Under the pieces are notes generated by a model, which was not told where the DNA came from, did no database searches, and saw only the letters and a program-made list of their open reading frames with translations. From the NCBI RefSeq assembly GCF_900102485.1, contig NZ_FNBX01000015.1, positions 1-64,000 of the forward strand: a stretch of 64,000 nucleotides of DNA, in the 5' to 3' direction. The DNA comes from Desulfovibrio legallii. Lineage in GTDB: Bacteria; Desulfobacterota; Desulfovibrionia; Desulfovibrionales; Desulfovibrionaceae. This document shows positions 34,701 through 40,892 of this stretch, one piece after another. A program made the translations under genes and the position numbers. Within the stretch, counting starts at the first letter, position 1. Every line of letters starts with the position of its first letter.

Positions 34701-34832
34701 GGCGCTGGTCTGAACCTCAATGACCTGGTGCCCGGCGACCCCAGCCGTCAGGGCGTCACGGCCCTGACGGAGAGCGATTCCGGCAGCGCCGTGCGCCAGG
34801 GCATCCCCGTGCGGGTGGAGCGCCTGGCATAA
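31710..34832 (+). CDS. ttrA: TtrA-like molybdopterin catalytic subunit (tetrathionate reductase family)
   Basis: A 1040-residue periplasmic DMSO-reductase-superfamily enzyme. ATG 31710 is chosen because GGAAGG lies 9 bases upstream; ATG 31701 would be too close. The twin-arginine signal is KKRRFLGTGAALLG. The N-terminal [4Fe-4S] motif CWGCTTLCGVR and a downstream Cys (ATVCGRG) are present. GAYCGLSFRMGSG has the Cys expected as molybdenum ligand, and GNPYNPLSS is typical of TtrA. The length agrees with Salmonella TtrA (about 1020). The related ArrA arsenate reductases share much of this layout, so the substrate is inferred. The order ttrB-ttrC-ttrA matches the known operon, but ttrS/ttrR are absent here. 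Confidence 0.87.
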   Translation: MDAKKRRFLGTGAALLGAGALAAASAGAGKKVLDGLLRGTAGEPVRDPVNKNSLEPEYAVDAQGRVSPGKGARTAFDLCWGCTTLCGVRLHIDAATEQVARVAGNPYNPLSSSHALPMEAPVSAALRSVSARADAPESPLAGHSGRATVCGRGAAMIDAQTSPFRILHCLKRAGKRGEGRWKSISFEQLVEEVVEGGDLFGEGHVDGLRAIRETPGPANPEHPEFGPHANRLLLTYAFDDGRETFFFQRFGIQAYGTRNFGKHGAYCGLSFRMGSGMALNNLATNTHAKPDFENCEFALFWGTAPAQAGNPFNRSARMVAEARTLGKLHYAVIDPVLRLSVTDAVRDRARWVPVRPGTDAALALGMIRWMLENQRYDAAFLSHPTLEAATAAGEAAFSNATHLVGLSGPQQGRILRLPPTGQKGQDGKPLPGEPLVISPEGALRPAGQCPTAALFFRGEVTLPDGSAVTAATALQLLKEEACAHSLEEYARLCGVPQKVMEDLAREFTAHGKRAVVDVHGGMMQLSGMNATFAALTLNTLIGNCNVKGGLAVPPPNFHKAAYAGPHYDLNNFPGKKGPQGFPANRCRAPYEKSSAFRRKKAAGLNPYPADMPWFPLTPPNMPGEHLLGHANGYPFTFKAWLNWTGNVLYGHGGLHKVMDPLLRDPKNLPLIVGIDAFHNETNAYADYLVPDPCMYEGWGGFAGAWCGVLTRMSSARWPAVAPKQQKTAAGEPVCMEQFLIAAAKRLGLPGFGEKAIPGADGTLHPLNTPQDYYLRLAANMAFGKGQQPAAPSAEDVQLSGIGRILPDLEAVLAPEERGPVARIYSRGGLFAPCAAAYEGDKLRSRWTRALCVYNEDAAAAVHWQTGRRYSGIPTLRTGEFCDGAPLRQRWSERDYPLLMISFKSNLINSYAIVSPRLRAIKPVNMVFLHPQDARALGVGQGERVRLVSPGGTAEAQVTLTETVMPGVVAVEHGFGHKALGAADVWVDGRRIPAAPGCGAGLNLNDLVPGDPSRQGVTALTESDSGSAVRQGIPVRVERLA

Positions 34833-34856
34833 AGCCGGAACCACAAGACAACATAA

Positions 34857-34896
34857 GGGCGGAGAATGCCGGTTTGCCGGCTTTTCCGCCCTTTTT
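34857..34896 (+). terminator. Rho-independent terminator of ttrBCA
   Basis: A compound stem with GGGCGGA pairing TCCGCCC and an inner GCCGG/CCGGC, followed by TTTTT, about 25 bp after the ttrA stop. It separates ttrA from the convergent tonB-like gene. Confidence 0.85.
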
Positions 34897-35048
34897 GGCC
34901 CGCTGCCGGGCTGTGCGCAAGGGCGACGCGGTTTGCCGGCAAGGCCCGTCCGCAAGGGCGCGCAAGACGCCCGCACAGCCGGTTGGGCTTGCGCTTTTGC
35001 GGCGAACCTGCCTGCGCGGTGCGCAGGGGATTGCAGGCGCGCAATGCC

Positions 35049-36041
35049 CTATTGCAGCCGGAAGTCAAAGGGCAGCAGTACCACCGTGCGCACGGCCCGG
35101 CCATCTTTGCGCCCTGGCCGAAAGCGCATGCGCCGCGCGGCTTCCAGGGCGGCGTCTTCAAAGTAGCCGCGCGGCTGGGCCGCATGTACGCTGCAATGGC
35201 CCGGCAGACCGGAAGATTCCACCACCAGGCGCACTACCACCCGGCCCTCCAGGCGGCGGCTGCGGGCGCGGTCCGGATAGTCGGGCCGCACGGGGCGGGT
35301 GACGGTCGGGGGCCTGTCCAGTTGGTTGGGCGCGTAGAGGGGGTCGCCCTGTGGGGTTCCGGCAGTCTGGCCGGCGGCGAGGCTGCCGCCCGGAGGGCCG
35401 GCCGGAGCGGGGGGCGCCGTTGCGGTAAGGCCTTTGACGGCGCTTGGGGCGGGCCTTGGCGGCGCGTCCTGGGGAGCTGTTGGTGGGGCCGCTGGGCGGG
35501 CCCTGGGCTTCGGCGCGGGCCTGGGCTTGGCGGCGGGCTTGGGGCGCGGGGCGGCCTGGACGGGCGTGGGCGGCGTGGGGGCGGTTTCTGCGGTTGACGG
35601 CCGTGGGGGCGCGGCCGCGCCGTCTGCGGTAACGGTGGCAGGGGCTGCCTGGGCGGGCGCTGGCACGGGGGCTGGCGTGGCCGCGCCGTTGCCGGGAGCG
35701 AGGCTGACCAGGCTGACCCGCAGCAGGGGGGCGGGCCGCTTCCCCACGTTGGTGAGCGGGGCCGCCAGCACCAGTGCGGCCACAGCGGCGTGCAGCAGCA
35801 GGGCGGAGAAAAGCCCCCTGCGGAACGGAGCGCGAAGGTTGTGCGGCAGCGGCAGGGGCGGCAAGGACAGGGAAGGGCGCGGCGGCGTTTGCGCGGCGCG
35901 GGGTCCGGCGCTCCCCCCGGATCGCGCGCCATGGGCCTGGGGCGGCGTTCCTGCGGCGCGGGGCGCATCGGCGGCAGCAGGGCCGCAGGCGGCGCTGGCC
36001 ATCGGAAGGGGAAGCGGCGGGGGCGGCGCGGGACGGCGCAT
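35049..36041 (-). CDS. TonB-family energy transducer
   Basis: A 330-residue protein. A Pro/Ala-rich cytoplasmic segment (about 1-72) precedes a single membrane helix (GLFSALLLHAAVAALVLAAP, about 75-95). A long Pro/Lys/Ala-rich periplasmic spacer (about 110-250) leads to the C-terminal TonB domain (about 255-330), with RPVRPDYPDRARSRRLEGRV, YFEDAALEAARRMRFRPG and VLLPFDFRL. The extended cytoplasmic N-terminus is longer than in E. coli TonB. AAGGAG precedes the ATG. No exbB, exbD or TonB-dependent receptor gene is next to it. It should couple inner-membrane energy to outer-membrane uptake of iron chelates or similar. Confidence 0.87.
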   Translation of the reverse strand: MRRPAPPPPLPLPMASAACGPAAADAPRAAGTPPQAHGARSGGSAGPRAAQTPPRPSLSLPPLPLPHNLRAPFRRGLFSALLLHAAVAALVLAAPLTNVGKRPAPLLRVSLVSLAPGNGAATPAPVPAPAQAAPATVTADGAAAPPRPSTAETAPTPPTPVQAAPRPKPAAKPRPAPKPRARPAAPPTAPQDAPPRPAPSAVKGLTATAPPAPAGPPGGSLAAGQTAGTPQGDPLYAPNQLDRPPTVTRPVRPDYPDRARSRRLEGRVVVRLVVESSGLPGHCSVHAAQPRGYFEDAALEAARRMRFRPGRKDGRAVRTVVLLPFDFRLQ

Positions 36042-36249
36042 GCCAAAACTCCTTGCGTTGGCGTGGGGGGCTTGCCGTGGCCCAGACCACGGCGGTCTTT
36101 GCGGCAGTCAATGCTATCTTTTTTGTAATCGTAATACTTGACGGCCTTCAGGGCAAGGGGGCGGCTGCGCAAGCGCCGCTTTGCGGTGCGGAGATGCGTT
36201 GGCGTGAGTGTGTTGCCTGCCCTTGAGCACAACTGCGCTCAAGGGCAAT

Positions 36250-36395
36250 ACGTTACGGCGCTGCAACTTTGAAATGTCGTGGCGGCTGCGCGAGCGGGCG
36301 CGCGCTGTGCAGGCGTAAGCGCAAGTGATTTGTCTGGTGAGCGCCGGAAGGGCGTGCCGTAACCTTTGGGAATGCCTGTTCTCAACGTTACTCTG
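36250..36395 (+). repeat. Dispersed intergenic repeat, copy D (degenerate)
   Basis: It shares TGCAACTTTGAAATG (36262-36276), TGCAGGCGTAAGCGCA (36308-36323), GAGCGCCGGAAGG and AACCTTTGGGAATGCCTG (36361-36378) with copies A and B. The 5' hairpin has decayed. It lies downstream of the AEC carrier gene (minus) and upstream of the tonB-like gene (minus). Elsewhere in 36042-36437 there is only the AT-rich tonB leader, with no gene. Confidence 0.75.
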
Positions 36396-36437
36396 CGGTA
36401 GCGCCCGTCAGCCGGGCGCAGCGCAAGGCAGGGGGCG

Positions 36438-37421
36438 TCAGACCAGCCCCAGATGCTGGAACAGCCAGACAAAGCCCGTGAGGGTAAACAGGCTGATGCC
36501 GTTGGAGAGCACGGCAGTGAGGGCGGCTTCTTCGGGCGCAGCGCGGTAGACCTCGGCCATCACTGTGACCAGCAGGGCCGTGGCCGTGGCGCTGATGAGC
36601 ACGCCCACCACCAGCCAGCGGCCGCCGATGCCCAGCAGGGCCAGGGCGGCCCAGCAGAGCAGGGGATGGATAAGGAGCTTGCAGACCAGGTACCAGCACT
36701 GACGCAGCACGGCGTGCCCCTGGGCGCGGCGGCGGGCCAGGGTGAGCTTCTGGCGCAGGTCCAGGCCCAGGGCCAGGAGCATGCAAGGGGCCGCCGTGTA
36801 GCCCACCAGGCTGGCGGCGCGGTCCAGGGGCGTCCAGAGCCCCAGGCCGGACACGGCCAGAATCATGCCCAGCAGGGTGGCGAGCAGGATGGGGTTGCCC
36901 AGAAAAAAGATGCGCAGAAAGCGCCCGCAGCGCAGCAGCGGGCCGGAGGCGTCCTCGGCCAGGGATCCGTTGAGAAGATCCAGCCGTCCCTGGGCCAGGA
37001 TCATGACCACGTTGGGCGTCAGGATGGCCAGGCCCGCCACGAGCATGGCTTCCTTATCGCCGGGCAGCAGGTTGGCCACGATGGGCAGGCCCACAAAGGC
37101 CGCGTTGCAGGCGGAGCAGGAAAGCCCGCTGATGACTGCCGGGCCGACGCCGCGCCGGCAGAACAGCTTGTCCCCCGCATAGCCCAGGGCGTAGACAGCG
37201 AGCTGGGAGCCGATGACCCCCAGCCAGAAGCCCCAGTTGGCCAGGTCCTGTGGGCGGGCGTCGGCCAGGAGGTGCAGGATGAGCAGGGGCAGGGCCGCCC
37301 GCAGCACATAGATGCCCAGCACGGATCCGGCGCTTTCGGGCAGCGCGTCCCGGCTGCGCAGGGCAACGCCCGCAAGGATGATAAGAAAAACCGGCACAAC
37401 GGCGGCAAAAGCGTGGAGCAT
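36438..37421 (-). CDS. AEC-family (auxin efflux carrier-like) transporter
   Basis: A 327-residue inner-membrane carrier with about ten hydrophobic helices in two halves. The first half has FAAVVPVFLIILAGVALR and SCSACNAAFVGLPIVANLL, with the conserved Asn-Ala-Gly-like break typical of AEC proteins. The second half has LGNPILLATLLGMILAVSG. Family members move organic anions such as malate, or auxin. The substrate here is unknown. The start at 37421 is chosen from the first hydrophobic helix, and the ribosome-binding site is weak. A longer frame to 37523 is less likely. Confidence 0.8.
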   Translation of the reverse strand: MLHAFAAVVPVFLIILAGVALRSRDALPESAGSVLGIYVLRAALPLLILHLLADARPQDLANWGFWLGVIGSQLAVYALGYAGDKLFCRRGVGPAVISGLSCSACNAAFVGLPIVANLLPGDKEAMLVAGLAILTPNVVMILAQGRLDLLNGSLAEDASGPLLRCGRFLRIFFLGNPILLATLLGMILAVSGLGLWTPLDRAASLVGYTAAPCMLLALGLDLRQKLTLARRRAQGHAVLRQCWYLVCKLLIHPLLCWAALALLGIGGRWLVVGVLISATATALLVTVMAEVYRAAPEEAALTAVLSNGISLFTLTGFVWLFQHLGLV

Positions 37422-37564
37422 GGGACCAGACGGTTGATGGAGGGTTGCGCCCGTGGGCCGGACGTGGGCTTTTGCCCGGCGTGCGGCAGCGGGTTCGCCG
37501 CGCCAGGGCCGAATCTCCGGCAAACGGCGGAGACCCGGCCCCGGCGGGCTCTGCGGGGAAGGCC

Positions 37565-38158
37565 TTACTTCTTGGCGGGCGCGGCGTCAGGCTGGGCCGC
37601 ATCCTTCTGGCCTGCATCCTTCTGGGCTGCGGCATCGGCTGCGGGCGCGGCGTCTTCCTTGCCGGCTTCGGGCTTGGCTGCGGCGGCGGGCTTGAAGTCC
37701 ACCTTCTGCTTGTTGACGGCGGCCACAATGTCGGCGGTGACGTCGGCCTTGGAGTCATAGGCGGCCGCGGCTTCGCTGCTGAGGATGACGGCGTAGCCCT
37801 TTTCGACGCGGTAGCCGTTGATGACGCGCTGCACCATGTCGTAGAGCACGTTGATCACGTTCTGCTGCTCCACCTGCATGCGTTGCTGCGCGCCCATGTA
37901 GACGGTCTGCAGTTCTTTCTGGGCCTGGGCGTCGTTGGGGTTCTTTTCCAGCCGGGACTGGATGTCGTTGAGCGAGGTTTGCATCTCGGCCTGGATGCCT
38001 TCCAGGAATTTGACGCCGGCCTTGCCCGGTTCGCTGTCGCGCATGATGCGCGCCATATCCACCACGGCCAGTTGGGGTTTGGCGGTTTCGGCCTGTTGGC
38101 AGGCGGGAAGCAGCAGGCACAGCCCCAGGGCCAGGGGCGCAAAGAAGGAAATTCGCAT
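37565..38158 (-). CDS. OmpH/Skp-like periplasmic chaperone, lipoprotein form
   Basis: A 197-residue protein. ATG 38158 has AAGGAG 11 bases upstream. A GTG at 38170 overlaps that site and was rejected. The signal peptide ends in a lipobox LLPAC, so it is predicted to be lipid-anchored, unlike soluble Skp. The body (about 30-150) is the OmpH-type domain with two long helices (EGIQAEMQTSLNDIQSRLEK; ELQTVYMGAQQRMQVEQQNV) and a strand-rich part around residues 120-150. The last 40 residues are an Ala/Lys/Asp low-complexity tail. A role in outer-membrane protein chaperoning is inferred. Confidence 0.8.
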   Translation of the reverse strand: MRISFFAPLALGLCLLLPACQQAETAKPQLAVVDMARIMRDSEPGKAGVKFLEGIQAEMQTSLNDIQSRLEKNPNDAQAQKELQTVYMGAQQRMQVEQQNVINVLYDMVQRVINGYRVEKGYAVILSSEAAAAYDSKADVTADIVAAVNKQKVDFKPAAAAKPEAGKEDAAPAADAAAQKDAGQKDAAQPDAAPAKK

Positions 38159-38326
38159 GATGGTGAGCACTCCTTATGGGCGAAGCTGACGGATTTTCCG
38201 GACGGTCGGACGGGCCCGCCGCGGCGTCAGGATCAAAAAGTAGCCGACGGCGCGAAGGTCCGGACCGCCGTCGGCCGTACAGATGTACGTTGTTTTGCCG
38301 CCCGCCACAACCTTTTTCCGGGGCGT

Positions 38327-39397
38327 TCAGCGCAGGGCCGCATAGTGGTTTTTCATGCGCTGCACCTTGGCCACATAAAAGCGGGTTTCGCGCACGGGCA
38401 GCCGGGAGGTGAGGTCCGCGTAAAGCTCCGCCGCGCTCATGGCGTTGATGCGGGCCACGGCGGCCTCGTCCGTGCTGCCGTAGAGGCGCAGAAAACGGTT
38501 GGGCCCCATGTTGTAGGCCGCCACAGCGCAGTATTCGCGGGCCAGCTCGTCCTCCACTCCCGCAAAGTAGCGGGTCAGCAAAATGTGCAGGTAGGCGGTG
38601 CCGTAGCGGATGTTGGTTTCCGGCACGCGCAGCTCGTCAAAGCTGATCTCCCCGCGGCGGCCGTAGAGGTAGCGGTGCACCTCGTCGCTGGCCGTGTCCG
38701 GCAGGATCTGCATAAGACCCATGGCCGACTTGCCGCTGACCAGGGTGGGGGAGAAATCGCTTTCGCTGTGGATGATGGCGTAGACCAGGTCCGTATCCAG
38801 ATTGTAGCGGCGGGAGAAGTTCTCCACCAGGCGGCGGTAGCGGGCGGCGCGGGCGCTGAGGGCGGCGGGGGTATCGTCCTCGCCCGTGAAGGGGGGCGGA
38901 TCCGACGCCCGTTGCGGCGTGCGGGGGCGCAACGGGCTGTACCCCGCAAGCGCACCCGGCGCGGCCAGCCAGCGCAGGGGGCGGCCGCCGTTGTCCAGGG
39001 CGTCGCCGTAGCGGGGGGGCAGGCTGCCCAGAAGAAGGGGCGGGCTTGCGCCGTCCAGGGGAAGCAGGGGGGCAAAGCCGCCGGGTTCGCCTACGCTCGT
39101 CCGCAGGGGCGGGGCCTGGGGGCTTCCTCCGCCGGAAGGGGCGCGCGCGTCACGCTGCGGCGGGGCCGCTGCGGCGTCGGCGGCTGGGGCGCGCACGGCC
39201 CATTGCCGCACGCCGTCGCCCAGGGGCAGGATGGGCGCGGGCAGGTCTTCAGGGGCCAGGCTCACCACGCGGGGGTTGGCCCGACGGCGCAGTTCCGGGC
39301 CTTCGGTCTGCGGCACAAAGCCCGCCAGCAGGCCCAGCACCGCCAGGGTGGCCAGCAGGCCAAAAAGGAACAGCAAAAGGGCGTTACGGCGTTTCAT
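38327..39397 (-). CDS. Membrane-anchored lytic murein transglycosylase (SLT family)
   Basis: A 356-residue protein with an N-terminal membrane helix (LLLFLFGLLATLAVLGLLAGF), a Pro/Ala-rich region of about 130 residues, and a C-terminal SLT domain (about 185-350). Motifs: YAIIHSESDFSPTLVSG with the catalytic Glu, SAMGLMQILPDTA, and AAYNMGPN. It resembles the catalytic domain of MltC/Slt enzymes, which cut the glycan strand to form anhydromuropeptides. Such enzymes open peptidoglycan for flagella or secretion assemblies. A GAGG site precedes the ATG, and a consensus sigma-54 promoter lies upstream. Confidence 0.88.
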   Translation of the reverse strand: MKRRNALLLFLFGLLATLAVLGLLAGFVPQTEGPELRRRANPRVVSLAPEDLPAPILPLGDGVRQWAVRAPAADAAAAPPQRDARAPSGGGSPQAPPLRTSVGEPGGFAPLLPLDGASPPLLLGSLPPRYGDALDNGGRPLRWLAAPGALAGYSPLRPRTPQRASDPPPFTGEDDTPAALSARAARYRRLVENFSRRYNLDTDLVYAIIHSESDFSPTLVSGKSAMGLMQILPDTASDEVHRYLYGRRGEISFDELRVPETNIRYGTAYLHILLTRYFAGVEDELAREYCAVAAYNMGPNRFLRLYGSTDEAAVARINAMSAAELYADLTSRLPVRETRFYVAKVQRMKNHYAALR

Positions 39398-39443
39398 GGC
39401 AAACCTCGCGGCGGCCCCGCTGCGGCCGGGCCGTCACTCCTGC

Positions 39444-39459
39444 TGCAATTCTTTTGCCA
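39444..39459 (-). promoter_or_regulatory. Sigma-54 promoter candidate of the lytic transglycosylase gene
   Basis: On the minus strand TGGCAAA-AGAA-TTGCA fits the -24/-12 consensus TGGCAYG-N4-TTGCW at every strongly conserved base. The -12 is about 48 bp from the ATG at 39397, leaving a short leader. It implies control by an NtrC-type activator such as a flagellar regulator. Confidence 0.7.
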
Positions 39460-39541
39460 CTCAAAAAAATCTTTTTCTTTTCGGCGCATTGAGCCTTGCT
39501 TGTGAAGGGCGTGACACATGTGGTCAAAAATCTGAATGGCG

Positions 39542-39570
39542 TTGACCGAACGCCCTGGAGGCCATATAGT
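39542..39570 (+). promoter_or_regulatory. Candidate sigma-70 promoter of the GAF-SulP operon
   Basis: TTGACC (39542-39547), a 17-bp spacer and TATAGT (39565-39570) precede the GAF-domain gene, with a leader of about 115 nt to ATG 39692. Confidence 0.6.
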
Positions 39571-39691
39571 ATGTTCTGGACGGGAAAGCGGTTTCAGGAA
39601 AACGCGCGTCCGACACCGCAGCAAGGCGGGCGCGGCTGTTCCGACGGGAGACCGTCCTCGGGGCCGCGTGAGCCTGTCCGGACCTGCGGGT

Positions 39692-40816
39692 ATGGAGTTC
39701 ATCGTGTCACAGCACAACCCCGAATACATCCGCGAAGAAATCAAACGTCTCCTCAAGTATGCCCCGCCGGAAATGCGCGCCGCCGCTCTGGCCCTGCTGC
39801 CCGCGGCCAAGCGAACCCTCAATACCGGCTACGACCCCGCCGTGCGCGGGGTGCCCATGCGCAGCTGGCGCTGCCTGCTTACGCTGCTGGCCTCGGTGGC
39901 CAGCATGCAGAACGACACGGAAATGCTGTTGCGCGTTTCCAACGATCTGCTTTCCATTGCCGACCGCATGGCCCCGCCCAGTGAGGTTCTGCGCCAGAGC
40001 GCGGAAATTCTGGTCCACGCCCTGTACGCCGAAATGTACGTCTGTCGCCTGCGCACGCCCAACGGAGAGTGGGTGGTGAGCACGGCCAACCAGGTGGACG
40101 GCAAAAGCATCCCCATCGTGGCCCCCATGCTGGAGGAGGGCCTGCGCAAGCACCCGGTCATGCGGGCCATTCTGGAGGGCCACACCCGCTATGTGGTCTC
40201 CAACAACCTGCACGCCCTGGACCGGGGGGGCGAATCCTTCGACTGCATTATCTATAAGGAAGGCTACCGCTCCCGTCTGGCCTTTGTGCTGCGCGAGCGC
40301 GGCAACCGCCCGCCGTTTGGGCTGGTCATGCTCTACACCAAGCGCGAATACGGCTTTGAGAGCTTTGACGAGCGTTTTCTGGCCAAGTGCGCCAGCATTG
40401 TTTCCCTCACCGTGGGCCGCCGCGTGGCCGTGGCTCGCGATACCCTGGAAAAGGCCGCTGGGGCCATGGCCCACTACGGCAACAACGCCCTGAATGTCAT
40501 GCGCAACCAGGCGGAATACTGCGGCGAGCTGGTGGAAGACATTGACGCCAACCAGGCCCGCGCCCTGCGCCTGGCCCGGGAGGTGCTGGCCGAATTTCCC
40601 GAGGGCTCGCGCGGGCGCGGCCTGGCCCTGGAGCTGGAAAGCATCCTCGCCCGCACGGACCTCACCGAGCTGGCCGGGCACCTGGGCGGCGTGCTGGAAG
40701 GCACCAGGCGCATGACGCGGATCATCAATTCCCTGATGAAGTCCGCCGAGCGCCCCCGGCTCATGCACTACGCCCTGGGGCACGACGTGCTGCGCCTGGA
40801 GGACGACAACCAGTAG
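39692..40816 (+). CDS. GAF-domain protein with a kinase-like dimerisation helix but no ATPase domain
   Basis: A 374-residue cytoplasmic protein. I use ATG 39692; a GTG a few codons later is possible. The region of about 95-250 looks like a GAF domain (LVHALYAEMYVCRLRTPNGEW, FGLVMLYTKREYGFESFDERFLA). Residues of about 265-350 contain AMAHYGNNALNVMRNQAEY, which resembles the DHp/H-box helix of histidine kinases (A-H-E-x-N-N-P-L), and end with a second helix (GTRRMTRIINSLMKSAERP). No HATPase domain follows, so it cannot autophosphorylate as a normal kinase. It could be a phospho-relay or a degenerate sensor. It precedes the SulP gene by 76 bp. Confidence 0.65.
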   Translation: MEFIVSQHNPEYIREEIKRLLKYAPPEMRAAALALLPAAKRTLNTGYDPAVRGVPMRSWRCLLTLLASVASMQNDTEMLLRVSNDLLSIADRMAPPSEVLRQSAEILVHALYAEMYVCRLRTPNGEWVVSTANQVDGKSIPIVAPMLEEGLRKHPVMRAILEGHTRYVVSNNLHALDRGGESFDCIIYKEGYRSRLAFVLRERGNRPPFGLVMLYTKREYGFESFDERFLAKCASIVSLTVGRRVAVARDTLEKAAGAMAHYGNNALNVMRNQAEYCGELVEDIDANQARALRLAREVLAEFPEGSRGRGLALELESILARTDLTELAGHLGGVLEGTRRMTRIINSLMKSAERPRLMHYALGHDVLRLEDDNQ

Positions 40817-40892
40817 CGGCCGCCCGCCGCGCCCTGCCCGGCGCGGCCTCTGCGCGCCGCCCAACCTTCGCCATGAGGATGCCGGAACAGCC

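Noticed and set aside
34857..36041. ExbB/ExbD or receptor genes near the TonB-like gene
   Set aside because: Looked for on both strands; the flanking genes are ttrA and an AEC carrier, so TonB is an orphan here.
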